NCBI GenBank assembly: GCA_024643545.1
Contig: JAHEMR010000004.1
Coordinates: forward strand, 62,001-126,000
Direction: 5' to 3'
Source of the DNA: Crocinitomicaceae bacterium
Lineage (GTDB): Bacteria > Bacteroidota > Bacteroidia > Flavobacteriales_D > Crocinitomicaceae
Length of the DNA: 64,000 nt
This document shows positions 16,351-25,509 of this stretch, one piece after another; the stretch's first letter is position 1, and the number at the start of each line of letters is the position of its first letter. The position numbers were made by a program, and so were the translations under genes. The notes below the pieces were generated by a model. The model saw nothing but the letters and a program-made list of their open reading frames with translations, had not been told where the DNA came from and ran no database searches.

Positions 16351-17569
16351 ACCATTTCATTTCCACCATGTCATACAGGCCAATGCCTCAAAAAGTGATG
16401 CGCAACGTTGTTTAATTCTTGCTGCATTTTCCGAACAGCCAGTTCAAATTAATGGCCTAGATTCATCCGAAGACATTTTGTCCATGATTCAATGTATAGA
16501 AGCAATGGGCGCAACATTTGATAAAGAAACCGAGACGGTTCATCCTGTCAGGGAACGTAACATTTCAGCTCTTACCTTAAATGTAGGGGAAAGTGGCTTT
16601 GCGCTGCGAACCTTGGCCTTAGTTTCACTGGCATGTACGAAAAACCTAAACATGACTGGTGCTGGAACCTTACTTAACAGGAATCAACATCAGCTGTGTA
16701 CCGTACTCTCAAATCTAGGTCTAAAGGTTTCATCCGCCAATGAAAAGCTACCACTACACATACAAGGTGATGTTACTGCCTCTGATATTGTAGTGAATGG
16801 AACAGATGGTTCACAGGTCATTAGTGGCATATTCCTACTTGCTCCTTTGCTCAAACATGAATCAATCATTGCGATTGAAAATCCAACGAGTAAGCCTTAT
16901 TTGGAAATGACGCTTTCTCGCATGCGTGATTTTGGATTCACCGTCATTGAACTAGAAGAAAATAAATACACAATTCCAGGAAACCAACAGTCCAAACTGA
17001 AGGAAATAAAGTTAGAAGGAGATTGGAGTGGCGCAGCGAATCATTTGGTGGGAGCCGCCATTTCTGGGCAGGTGGAATTACATGGATTAGTGAAGAATTC
17101 GAAGCAAGCTGACAAAGCAATTCTCGAAATACTAAAAGCGTACGGTGCAGAAATCATATGGAAGGATAATACCCTACTCGTTCGAGCATCTGAGGTAAAA
17201 AAACCTTTTCAAGCCAATGTCATTGATTGCCCTGATTTGTTTCCAATCCTTGTGGTACTTGCTTGTTCAGTCAAAGGGATTTCTCAAATTTACGGAATTC
17301 ATCGTCTTAAAAACAAAGAATCCAATCGCTTGAATGTGATGTGTGAACTCCTAGATAAATGGAAAGTAGGATATCAAATTGAAGAAAACAACATTCGAAT
17401 CATTGGAACAGGGTCCGTGGTAGGTTCAGAAATAAATACACATGACGACCATCGGATTGCAATGGCAGGAACAATAGCAGCGTGTATTTCAGATAGTGAA
17501 ATGGTTTTGAACGAGGATAGGTGCGTCAAAAAGTCTTATCCAAATTTCTTCAAGGACCTACGCATTTAA
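16337..17569 (+). CDS. aroA: 3-phosphoshikimate 1-carboxyvinyltransferase (EPSP synthase), divergent
   Basis: 410 residues. Adds enolpyruvyl to shikimate-3-phosphate. Seen: NASKSDAQR near 16-24 (substrate Lys19), DCPDLFPIL near 295-303, KNKESNRL near 328-335 (usual form is KESDR) and DDHRIAMA near 371-378, the most conserved end motif. The loop that normally reads G(N/E)(S/A)GT-x-x-R is here GESGFALR (about 88-95), with Phe in place of the usual Thr. The rest fits the two-domain inside-out alpha/beta barrel. Coupled to the DAHPS/CM gene by a 14-base overlap. Its stop lies 1 base from the convergent lipoprotein gene. Confidence 0.88.
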   Translation: MKSIKPFHFHHVIQANASKSDAQRCLILAAFSEQPVQINGLDSSEDILSMIQCIEAMGATFDKETETVHPVRERNISALTLNVGESGFALRTLALVSLACTKNLNMTGAGTLLNRNQHQLCTVLSNLGLKVSSANEKLPLHIQGDVTASDIVVNGTDGSQVISGIFLLAPLLKHESIIAIENPTSKPYLEMTLSRMRDFGFTVIELEENKYTIPGNQQSKLKEIKLEGDWSGAANHLVGAAISGQVELHGLVKNSKQADKAILEILKAYGAEIIWKDNTLLVRASEVKKPFQANVIDCPDLFPILVVLACSVKGISQIYGIHRLKNKESNRLNVMCELLDKWKVGYQIEENNIRIIGTGSVVGSEINTHDDHRIAMAGTIAACISDSEMVLNEDRCVKKSYPNFFKDLRI

Positions 17570-17570
17570 A

Positions 17571-18122
17571 TTATTTCGAATTCATTCGGTATTGACTGTA
17601 TTCAAAGAAATCCATGTCAATATGTGCAATTCTCTCTTCGATTTCTTTTCGCTTAGAAGCCTTTAATTTTTCTTTAAGTAGTAATTGATAGTAAAACACA
17701 ATTTTCTCTTGATTTCTAGGCTCAATCAACACATCATACGTTCCTGCAATACTTTCCAAAACAAAATCTTTGTTTTTATACTTTGGAAACAATTGTAATA
17801 AGGTGTCACCATAAGCAATCGACTGCTCATACGCTTGTAAGTCACTGTACTTCATGTGAACTTTAAACAAACAATCTGCTGAAAAAGAATCTGTTGGATA
17901 TGCTTGGTAATAAGCTAGAAGGCGATTGATCAATTCGATGTTTGTAAGGCTCGGCATTTTTGCAGCTTTGATCGGGTCCTTTTGAATCGCCATGATCGAA
18001 TCCTCCATTTCTTTAATGCGGGTCTTGAGCTCTGTTTTTTTATCAGACTTCGACGGTCCTCCGCAAGACGGAATGAGCATTCCTACACTACAAATCGCAA
18101 CTATTATCAAATACTTTCTCAT
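17571..18122 (-). CDS. Lipoprotein with helical, TPR-like body, coupled to def
   Basis: 183 residues. Lipobox GMLIPSC with Cys20 at the predicted acylation site. A short coiled coil (30-46, 'KTRIKEMEDSIMAIQKD') leads into helix pairs with the spacing and residues of tetratricopeptide repeats ('LAYYQAYPTDSFSADCLFKVHMKY', 'EQSIAYGDTLLQLFPKY', about 68-120). No catalytic residues. It overlaps def by 4 bases (ATGA), so it is translated with peptide deformylase. Outer-membrane or periplasmic location is inferred from the lipobox. Function unknown. Confidence 0.75.
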   Translation of the reverse strand: MRKYLIIVAICSVGMLIPSCGGPSKSDKKTELKTRIKEMEDSIMAIQKDPIKAAKMPSLTNIELINRLLAYYQAYPTDSFSADCLFKVHMKYSDLQAYEQSIAYGDTLLQLFPKYKNKDFVLESIAGTYDVLIEPRNQEKIVFYYQLLLKEKLKASKRKEIEERIAHIDMDFFEYSQYRMNSK

Positions 18123-18718
18123 ATCATTTTTGGTTTTTTCGCATCTGGAAATGACATTTTATAATCAATATCAATTTTTCCAGTTGAAATATTTTGAAGT
18201 CGTTTTGTTAACATTTTCTTTTTCAACGGAGATAAATGATCCGTGAATAATATGCCTTCAATATGATCGTACTCATGTTGAATAATTCTTGCAGCATATC
18301 CATCATAAGTTTCCTCATGAAACTCCCAGTTTTCATCGAAATAAGTAATTAAGACTTTTTCTTTTCGGAAAACATTTTCTCGTATTTTAGGAATGGATAA
18401 ACACCCTTCCTGAAACGCCCATTTCTCCCCTGTTTCCTCTTCGATGATTGGATTGATAAATACCTTTTTAAAATTTTCAATTCCTTCAGCACGCGGATCT
18501 ACTTCATCATCTTCTTCATCCGCAAATGGACTTCCGTCTACAATAAACAAACGAATACTGCGTCCTATTTGAGGCGCAGCCAAGCCAACACCCTTCGCAT
18601 GATACATTGTATCAAACATATCCGCAATTAACTTGGATAAGTCTGGGTATTTCTCATCAATTTCCTCAGCTTCCTTCTTTAAGACTGGGTCTCCGTATGC
18701 AACAATTGGTAAAATCAT
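18119..18718 (-). CDS. def: Peptide deformylase
   Basis: 199 residues. Removes the formyl group from new proteins. All three metal-site motifs are present: GVGLAAPQIG (43-52), EGCLS with ligand Cys106, and HEYDH with ligands His148 and His152. An acidic loop (66-75, EDDEV) is a lineage insertion. A perfect TAATTTTG element ends 4 bases before the ATG, so the mRNA may be leaderless. It lies 30 bases past ruvX and is followed with a 4-base overlap by the TPR-like lipoprotein. Confidence 0.97.
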   Translation of the reverse strand: MILPIVAYGDPVLKKEAEEIDEKYPDLSKLIADMFDTMYHAKGVGLAAPQIGRSIRLFIVDGSPFADEEDDEVDPRAEGIENFKKVFINPIIEEETGEKWAFQEGCLSIPKIRENVFRKEKVLITYFDENWEFHEETYDGYAARIIQHEYDHIEGILFTDHLSPLKKKMLTKRLQNISTGKIDIDYKMSFPDAKKPKMI

Positions 18719-18722
18719 GCAA

Positions 18723-18730
18723 CAAAATTA
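18723..18730 (-). promoter_or_regulatory. Promoter -7 element (TAATTTTG), 4 bases before the def ATG
   Basis: Exact TAnnTTTG on the minus strand, in the 30-base gap between ruvX and def. It implies a transcript starting at the def start codon, in addition to any read-through from ruvX. Confidence 0.6.
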
Positions 18731-18748
18731 ATGATTTCCGGTTGGACT

Positions 18749-19156
18749 TTAGTGCTGAGAGAGGTAATCTTGTAAAATCAGGGTTGCGGCTAGTTTATCG
18801 ACAAGGTTTTTTTCTTTTAGCTGTTTTTTCTTGCCGGCAAGATGAATTGTTTCCATCGCCCTTGAAGAACTAAACCGTTCATCTTGCAAATCGATGTTGC
18901 AAGTTGGAAATTGTTTTTCTAAAACACCTTTCAATAACCGAACATTTTCAGTGATGTGGGAATCGGAACCATCCATTCGAGTTGGATAACCAAGTACGAT
19001 TGTCGAGAATTTTTCTTTTGAATATAATTTAAGCAAAAAATCTATTAAGTTTTGAGAATCAACGGTACATAACGGACTAGCAATGATCGCGTTTTCATCC
19101 GTTATCGCGAGTCCCGTGCGTTTTAATCCAAAATCAATGGCTACAATTTTTGACAT
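18749..19156 (-). CDS. ruvX: RuvX/YqgF-family Holliday junction resolvase-like protein
   Basis: 135 residues, usual length. RNase H-like fold with 'AIDFGLKRTGLAITDE' (catalytic Asp8 region), 'VLGYPTRMDGSDS' near 54-66, and 'LQDERFSS' near 91-98. The family is linked to pre-16S rRNA processing and to Holliday junction resolution. It begins with a TAATTTTG element 4 bases before the ATG (predicted leaderless). def lies 30 bases downstream in the same direction. Confidence 0.93.
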   Translation of the reverse strand: MSKIVAIDFGLKRTGLAITDENAIIASPLCTVDSQNLIDFLLKLYSKEKFSTIVLGYPTRMDGSDSHITENVRLLKGVLEKQFPTCNIDLQDERFSSSRAMETIHLAGKKKQLKEKNLVDKLAATLILQDYLSQH

Positions 19157-19160
19157 TCAG

Positions 19161-19168
19161 CAAAATTA
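19161..19168 (-). promoter_or_regulatory. Promoter -7 element (TAATTTTG), 4 bases before the ruvX ATG
   Basis: Exact TAnnTTTG on the minus strand with the same spacing to the start codon as at def. Confidence 0.62.
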
Positions 19169-19262
19169 CAAAACAATATCAGTTTCCTTAAAGATTTTAC
19201 AGACTGTATAACAAATTGAAGATGATTGCGTAATTTCACGTTGCTATTTATTCGTTATCAAA

Positions 19263-20063
19263 ATGAACATCAATTTTTCAACTAAATTTCTCTTTTCGAT
19301 TATTTGCCTACTAATGGTTTCTTGTAATTCTCAAAAGGAACCAGCACATAAAGAACAGCAAAAGAAACGCATTGAATTTTCTAAGGAACATGAAAACTTG
19401 AACGTATTTGAAAACTATGTCAAAAAAATAGATGGGACTAAGTCATTAGAGAAGATTCAGAGTTTGTTATACACTGATTTAGAAGGGAATACCACTGAAG
19501 CGTTTGCCTGGATTGATAAAAAGATGGAAATTGTTAAACTTCAGCAAATGTTCAATGAAGTTTCCGGTAGAAAAATCGAACGAATTTTTTATTTCCTCAA
19601 TGGCATCAAAACGATGAGTCGCCAAATCGTTTATTATTACGACAAAAAACAACCCTTCTTTACAGAAGAACGAAGTTATTACAGTTTAACAAACTCAGTT
19701 ATCACAACGTTTAGCAGATTTGCAAAAACTGAAAATCTAGACCTAGCAACTTTTAAGGAATCCAAAAAACATGGAATTCCGCATGAGACTACCCTATCAA
19801 TAATAAAAAGAACGGGAGACTATGAAACACGGTTCCAAGGTTTTGAAGAGGCATTTGGTCGAAAATTCATCGTTGTGGGAACAGAAAAGCAAACAACAAC
19901 TCTCGCTTTTAATGTCTTAAGTCCTATTTTAACGGAATTAATCAAAACAGAAAAAAGCAGCCAGAATAAACTATTAGAAGTCCAATTCTCACCGATGACG
20001 GAGCCCGATGGATTTACCTTTCAAGCCTTGATTGATTTGGAGTATGTCCAGAATAAGAACTAA
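19263..20063 (+). CDS. Lipoprotein of unknown function upstream of a TonB-receptor-like barrel
   Basis: 266 residues. Signal sequence with lipobox LMVSC, Cys21 acylated. The mature chain is charged, with Lys/Glu-rich helix starts (25-45) and mixed alpha/beta segments after; two 'YY' tracts near 123-145 fall in predicted strands. No motif I recognise. It lies 40 bases before the barrel gene on the same strand, so it may belong to the same envelope unit. No clean -7 element precedes it; TAATTTCA near 19231 is the nearest partial match. Confidence 0.65.
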   Translation: MNINFSTKFLFSIICLLMVSCNSQKEPAHKEQQKKRIEFSKEHENLNVFENYVKKIDGTKSLEKIQSLLYTDLEGNTTEAFAWIDKKMEIVKLQQMFNEVSGRKIERIFYFLNGIKTMSRQIVYYYDKKQPFFTEERSYYSLTNSVITTFSRFAKTENLDLATFKESKKHGIPHETTLSIIKRTGDYETRFQGFEEAFGRKFIVVGTEKQTTTLAFNVLSPILTELIKTEKSSQNKLLEVQFSPMTEPDGFTFQALIDLEYVQNKN

Positions 20064-20103
20064 CGAACTTTTTTACTTTTCAAGCGTATTTAGTACACAA
20101 CAA

Positions 20104-22893
20104 ATGATAAACAATTTGAGAACAAAACATACTTCACCTAAATTTTTAACCAAATACCTGTTTTTATTTGGCTTCGCATTCCTCGTACTATTTCAATCTG
20201 CATGGTCACAGCAAATGAAATTAAGCGGTACCATTTACGACACTTCGAATGTCGTTCCAATTAAAAATGTTTCCGTTATGGCACTAAGACTTAAGGACTC
20301 GGTGCTTCTTGGTTTCACTCGTACTGACCAATTAGGAAGTTTTGTGTTAACAGGATTCCCAATTGATACGTTTCAATTAATCATTGAACACCCAAGATTA
20401 GAAACACGTACGTTTTATATCATCGGAAGTCAAGATAATTACGACATCAAAGTTCCGCGCATTCAATTGTTGCAGAAAACGCAAAACATCCGTGAAGTAA
20501 CTGTTTTAACAAATAGAAACGCTATTTACTTTAAAGGAGATACCTTGGTATATGTGGCTGATTCATTCAACGTAGGACAAAATGCAGTCGTAGAGGATTT
20601 ATTAAAGAAACTTCCAGGAATAAAAGTAGCTGATGACGGAAGCATCACTTCCCAAGGAAAAGAAATCAGTAAAGTTCTTGTGGATGGAGATGAATTCTTT
20701 GGTTCTGATCCAACAATTGCCACACGAAATCTAGGTGCCAAAGGAGTTGCATCCGTTCAAGTATATGAGAAGAAAAACGAGGATGCAGCAGTTGGAGAGG
20801 ATGATAAAATCCAAGTACTCGATTTGAAACTAAAAGATAGTGCCAAGAAGGGATATTTCGGTAAAATAACCGGAGCCTCCGATTTCGGACTTATTCGAGA
20901 TAATCCATTCTATGAATCTGAAATTTTATTGAACAACTTCAATCAAAAACAAAAAATTTCGGTGTTCATGTTAACGTCAAACACTCCTAAATCAAATTTC
21001 GGCTTTGGAGACATGAATAAGTTTGGTTTAGAAAATGAACGAAACAATAGTGGAATGACAATGTGGGATCAATCCAGCAGAAATAATACGTCGGGTATCC
21101 CTCAAACATTGAAAACAGGAATCTATTTTTCGGACAAAATTGGTAAAACAGGGAAAATCGGATTCAACTACTCATACATAGAGAACCGATTAAATGCAGT
21201 GACTAGTAGTCAATCGCAGTACTTTTTACAACAGGATAGCTCCTATTTCACCCGAGATTCATCAGCGAATGTTTCTAAAAATCAATCACATCGCTTAAAC
21301 TTAACGTACTCCGTGAATTTGGACTCCTTGACCTACCTAGAATTGCGTCCAAACTTACACGTAGATTTCGGTGAATCAGATAATTTTAGTCAGAATACTT
21401 TCTTAACCGAATCACTCAATCCTTACTTGGGAACAGGTGTTCGAAATAAAAACAGTTCCAAAGGAATGAGTAGTAATTCTGAGGCTATTTTGAGAAGGAA
21501 ATTCAAAAAGGTGAACCGTGAATTGGAATTGAAATACCTTTTAAATTACAGCTCTAATAAATCCGATGGTAGTTTGTATACCTTGAAAACCGGCGCAATG
21601 TCGGATACAATTGACCAGCAAAAGATTAACAATAATGGAAATACCACGAACATTGGAATTCTAACCTACACAGAACCATTTGCAAAAAAATGGAAATTCC
21701 AATTCGAATATTACTTGGAATCTGGCAAGTCAAATCAGAATAAACTTACCTACGATAAAGATGCTTTTGGAAACTACGCACAACAAGTTGCACTTTATAC
21801 AAACCAATTTGACAATACCCGCTTCCAACAACGTGGAACAGGAATGTTGGTATTTGAACACCGTCAACATACTTTCACAGGTGGTGTTGGATTCAGAAAC
21901 ATCGAGGTACAAAGTACAAACTTGATTACATCTGTTGTTACTAATCAAAACATTAACAACTTCCTTCCAAAATTCTCTTACCAGTTTAAACCAGGAATGA
22001 GTAAACGAATTTCATTGAATTATTCTACTGCATCGTCTCCTGCAGCAATCAATGACTTACAACCGGTTCAAGATAATACCAATCCAAACAGAATTCAAAT
22101 TGGTAATCCTGACTTAAAACCAAATTATGTGCATAATTTACGCTTAAACGCAAACGTTTGGCAAGCACTTTCTGGACGATATTTTTGGTCAGGTGGTAAT
22201 GCAAGTTTAACAAACAATGCCTTCGCAACATCCACAACATATGACCAATATGGTCGTACCCAAGCTAAAACAGTGAACGTAGATGGCAACATTTTCGCAA
22301 ATTTATATGCAGGAGGTGGATTCCCAATTTTCAATAGAAAATTGGAATTGGCTCCTAACTTAAATGGATCTTACAACAAGTACACAAACTTCATTAATGG
22401 GCAGGCTAATGTGACCAAAACAACCGCAATTACCGCAGGCTTGGACATCGAACTTAAGTTGGATTCTTTGAATATTACCATTGGTAATTCATACACCTAC
22501 AATAATCCCGTTAGTTCCTTGTCAAGCATTTCAAATCAACCGTATGCTACACAAAAATATTTCATCGATGGTGAATGGAGATTGCCTCGTCACTTCCAAA
22601 TTAAATCAGATGCGACTTACACGATTAACACAGGTAGAGCAGCAAGCTACAATAGAAACATTTTGATTGTGAATTTTGAAGTAAGCAAGGCATTTTTTAA
22701 TACTGAAAATTTCATCGTTGCCCTTTCTGCAAATGACCTCTTAAATCAGAACCTAAATCTTCAGCGTCAAATAAACGGCAACGTGATTACCGATAATTAC
22801 ACGAAAATAATTTCCCGCTATGTGTTGGTGAAATTAACGTACAAGTTCAATAATAATAAAACAAAAGAAGATGACTTTAAAGGCTGGCATTAA
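20104..22893 (+). CDS. TonB-dependent receptor-like outer membrane beta-barrel protein
   Basis: 929 residues from the ATG at 20104, chosen because it precedes a clear signal peptide (about 1-36, ending SAWSQ); the frame is open 72 bases further upstream into the lipoprotein gene. A carboxypeptidase-regulatory-like beta-sandwich (about 37-125, starts 'MKLSGTIYDTSN') is followed by a plug domain (about 150-245, 'EDLLKKLPGIKVADDGSIT', 'VLVDGDEFFGSDP') and a barrel to the C-terminus, as in the 'outer membrane beta-barrel family' receptors. No strong TonB box was spotted. It overlaps a GLPGLI-family gene by 23 bases. Substrate unknown. Confidence 0.88.
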   Translation: MINNLRTKHTSPKFLTKYLFLFGFAFLVLFQSAWSQQMKLSGTIYDTSNVVPIKNVSVMALRLKDSVLLGFTRTDQLGSFVLTGFPIDTFQLIIEHPRLETRTFYIIGSQDNYDIKVPRIQLLQKTQNIREVTVLTNRNAIYFKGDTLVYVADSFNVGQNAVVEDLLKKLPGIKVADDGSITSQGKEISKVLVDGDEFFGSDPTIATRNLGAKGVASVQVYEKKNEDAAVGEDDKIQVLDLKLKDSAKKGYFGKITGASDFGLIRDNPFYESEILLNNFNQKQKISVFMLTSNTPKSNFGFGDMNKFGLENERNNSGMTMWDQSSRNNTSGIPQTLKTGIYFSDKIGKTGKIGFNYSYIENRLNAVTSSQSQYFLQQDSSYFTRDSSANVSKNQSHRLNLTYSVNLDSLTYLELRPNLHVDFGESDNFSQNTFLTESLNPYLGTGVRNKNSSKGMSSNSEAILRRKFKKVNRELELKYLLNYSSNKSDGSLYTLKTGAMSDTIDQQKINNNGNTTNIGILTYTEPFAKKWKFQFEYYLESGKSNQNKLTYDKDAFGNYAQQVALYTNQFDNTRFQQRGTGMLVFEHRQHTFTGGVGFRNIEVQSTNLITSVVTNQNINNFLPKFSYQFKPGMSKRISLNYSTASSPAAINDLQPVQDNTNPNRIQIGNPDLKPNYVHNLRLNANVWQALSGRYFWSGGNASLTNNAFATSTTYDQYGRTQAKTVNVDGNIFANLYAGGGFPIFNRKLELAPNLNGSYNKYTNFINGQANVTKTTAITAGLDIELKLDSLNITIGNSYTYNNPVSSLSSISNQPYATQKYFIDGEWRLPRHFQIKSDATYTINTGRAASYNRNILIVNFEVSKAFFNTENFIVALSANDLLNQNLNLQRQINGNVITDNYTKIISRYVLVKLTYKFNNNKTKEDDFKGWH

Positions 22894-23599
22894 CCTACTC
22901 GTTTTGATTCTTTGCCTTGGATTTAACGCAAACAGTCAATATATATCTTCGGGAAAAATAACATTTGAACGAAGAACGAATTTAGAAAAAAAATTCACGG
23001 ACCAGCGCATGAGAAGAATGGTCACGGAAGAAAACAAAATCCGAACTGAATTATTCACGTTATTCTTTACGGATTCTTCATCTGTTTTTAAAGCTGTGCC
23101 TTTGGATCGTTCAGATGAAATGGCTTGGATGACAACAAAAAATAGTTACCTGCAAGAATTGAACTCAGGAAAGCAGTTAACCGTTCTTGGCCTTATGGGA
23201 CAAAACATTTATGTGCAAGATAGTTTGCCTACGAGAAGTTGGAAAATTACAGATAGTAAACGCAGTATTTGTGGATATGAATGTAGAAAGGCTGTTTATC
23301 AAAAGAATGATAGCACCAGAATTTATGCGTGGTATACAACAGCGTTGGTGCCATCTGTTGGACCCGAAGGATTCTGCGGACTTCCAGGAACAATTCTAGG
23401 TCTTGCAACTGAAGACGGTGGCATTATTTATTTTGCTAAAAAAGTAGAGGAGATGAAACCGACAAAAGAAGATATGACCATTGAAATTGGAAAAAACAAA
23501 GTGTTCACTCTGAATGAATTGCGTATAAAAATTGAAAAAGATTACGGAAATATGCCATGGGGTAAACGAATGTTTGACGATTTATTCCGTTGGCTGTAA
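22871..23599 (+). CDS. GLPGLI family protein
   Basis: 242 residues, exported (signal peptide about 1-22, ending NANSQ). It contains the family-naming motif as FCGLPGTILG (168-177) preceded by the conserved 'YAWYTTAL-PS-GPEG' stretch, and two cysteines (134, 138) before it. GLPGLI proteins occur only in Bacteroidota and are regularly paired with receptor-like barrels; their biochemical role is not established. Its start lies inside the end of the barrel gene, so the two are translationally coupled and probably act together at the outer membrane. Confidence 0.9.
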   Translation: MTLKAGINLLVLILCLGFNANSQYISSGKITFERRTNLEKKFTDQRMRRMVTEENKIRTELFTLFFTDSSSVFKAVPLDRSDEMAWMTTKNSYLQELNSGKQLTVLGLMGQNIYVQDSLPTRSWKITDSKRSICGYECRKAVYQKNDSTRIYAWYTTALVPSVGPEGFCGLPGTILGLATEDGGIIYFAKKVEEMKPTKEDMTIEIGKNKVFTLNELRIKIEKDYGNMPWGKRMFDDLFRWL

Positions 23600-23617
23600 T
23601 ACACTAAACTCAAACGA

Positions 23618-24484
23618 ATGAAAGGAATCATTTTAGCAGGAGGATCCGGAACACGCCTTCATCCATTAACTTTAGCTGTCAGTAAGCAATTAATGCCGGT
23701 GTATGATAAGCCGATGATTTACTACCCCCTTTCCATTCTTATGAGTGCTGGAATTAAGGAAATTTTAATTATTTCCACACCGCATGACCTACCTCATTTT
23801 GAGAAATTATTAGGAAGCGGTGAGGTACTTGGATGTAAATTCTCATATGCCGTTCAGGAAGTGCCAAATGGACTTGCTCAAGCATTTGTAATCGGTAAAT
23901 CTTTTATAGGAAATGATAAGGTGGCACTCATTTTAGGTGATAACATTTTTTACGGTGTTGGGATGGATACCTTGTTAAAAGAGAACAATAATCCTGATGG
24001 TGGTGTAGTTTATGCATACCATGTTAGTGACCCTGAAAGGTATGGTGTAGTTGAATTCGACGAGCAAATGAAAGCCGTTTCTATCGAAGAGAAACCCATC
24101 AACCCAAAATCTAATTTTGCCGTTCCCGGACTTTACTTCTACGATAATAGCGTAGTTGAAATTGCTGAAAATTTGAAACCGTCAGCAAGGGGTGAATACG
24201 AAATAACGGATGTAAACGCAGAATACCTGCGTCAAAATAAATTAAAAGTTGCCGTGCTTGATAGAGGTACAGCTTGGCTAGACACAGGTACTTTTGCATC
24301 GTTAATGCAAGCCGGACAATTTGTTCAAGTGATTGAGGAACGACAAGGACTTAAAATAGGATGTATCGAAGAAGTTGCCTATCGAAATGGATTCATAACC
24401 AAAGAACAATTAAAACAAATTGCGGAACCACTTGTTAAAAGTGGATATGGGTCTTACCTACTCCAATTGTTGAAACACAAATGA
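23618..24484 (+). CDS. rmlA: Glucose-1-phosphate thymidylyltransferase
   Basis: 288 residues. Makes dTDP-glucose, the first step toward dTDP-rhamnose and other dTDP-sugars of surface glycans. Marks: [11 protein letters not shown] (8-18), [16 protein letters not shown] (24-39), GDNIFYG near 108-114, 'GRG...DTGT' region near 213-228. No rmlBCD genes are in the window. It lies 18 bases past the GLPGLI gene and overlaps the prenyl synthase by 4 bases, so the polycistron appears mixed in function. Confidence 0.95.
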   Translation: MKGIILAGGSGTRLHPLTLAVSKQLMPVYDKPMIYYPLSILMSAGIKEILIISTPHDLPHFEKLLGSGEVLGCKFSYAVQEVPNGLAQAFVIGKSFIGNDKVALILGDNIFYGVGMDTLLKENNNPDGGVVYAYHVSDPERYGVVEFDEQMKAVSIEEKPINPKSNFAVPGLYFYDNSVVEIAENLKPSARGEYEITDVNAEYLRQNKLKVAVLDRGTAWLDTGTFASLMQAGQFVQVIEERQGLKIGCIEEVAYRNGFITKEQLKQIAEPLVKSGYGSYLLQLLKHK

Positions 24485-25446
24485 ATTCACTCGAAACATA
24501 CAGTAAACTGATTGAAAAAGAAATTTCCACTTTTTCATTTCCATTACATCCCCAGAATTTATACGACCCACTTAGGTATTTCATGACCTTAGGTGGTAAG
24601 CGGATGAGGCCTATGTTGACCCTGATGTCTGCGAAATTATTTCAAAAAACCGAGAAAGAAAGCATATCCGCTGCCCTTGCAGTGGAACTTTTTCACAATT
24701 TCTCCCTTATTCATGATGACATCATGGATGATGCTCCGCTTCGAAGAGCCAAACAAACGGTTCATGAAAAATGGAACACAAACATTGCCATTTTATCAGG
24801 AGATGTGTTATTTGTAAAAGCATACGAACAAATTTGCAACAATCCTCCACATTTAATTCCTGAATTGTTAAACGTATTCAATAGAACTGCAATTGAAGTG
24901 TGCGAAGGTCAGCAAATGGACATGGACTTTGAGACAAGAAATGATGTTACTAGTGAAGAATACATCGAAATGATTCGTTTGAAAACATCCGTTCTTTTAG
25001 GCTGTGCATTAGAAATGGGCGCAATTATAGGCGAAACTTCCATCGAAAACCGCAAAGCCCTATATGACTTCGGGGTTCATTTAGGAATTGCGTTCCAAAT
25101 TCAAGATGACCTGTTGGACCTATATGGAAATCCAGAAAAGGTGGGGAAACAAGTTGGTGGCGACGTACTTGCGAACAAAAAAACTCTATTATCAATTCTT
25201 GCAAAGTCACTTGCTTCAGTCGAGCAGCAACAGAAATTAAATTCATTGCAAAAAGAAACGAATCAAAAAGAGAAATTAACCCAAACCATTTCCATTTTTG
25301 AATCCCTAAATGTTCAAGAGCACTGTAAACAAGAAATGACCAAACATTACAGTCACGCAATGAATGCTTTAAGAAGCATCTCAACAAATGAATCGTATCA
25401 AGAGTTGGAGGAACTTGCTGAATACTTATTCCACCGCGATTATTAA
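24481..25446 (+). CDS. Trans-polyprenyl diphosphate synthase
   Basis: 321 residues, all-helical. GGKRMRP (38-44) binds IPP; the first aspartate-rich motif is DDIMD (79-83) and the second is QDDLLD (about 209-214). The residues just before the first motif (NFSLIH) decide chain length; whether it makes farnesyl, geranylgeranyl or a longer quinone side-chain precursor cannot be fixed by eye. It overlaps rmlA by 4 bases. ispF, earlier in the isoprenoid route, lies at 43661-44137. Confidence 0.92.
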   Translation: MNSLETYSKLIEKEISTFSFPLHPQNLYDPLRYFMTLGGKRMRPMLTLMSAKLFQKTEKESISAALAVELFHNFSLIHDDIMDDAPLRRAKQTVHEKWNTNIAILSGDVLFVKAYEQICNNPPHLIPELLNVFNRTAIEVCEGQQMDMDFETRNDVTSEEYIEMIRLKTSVLLGCALEMGAIIGETSIENRKALYDFGVHLGIAFQIQDDLLDLYGNPEKVGKQVGGDVLANKKTLLSILAKSLASVEQQQKLNSLQKETNQKEKLTQTISIFESLNVQEHCKQEMTKHYSHAMNALRSISTNESYQELEELAEYLFHRDY

Positions 25447-25509
25447 AGGAAACTATTTGTAACCATAAGAATTTTTATTAAATTCGCCTCACTTATAAAT
25501 TAATTAATT

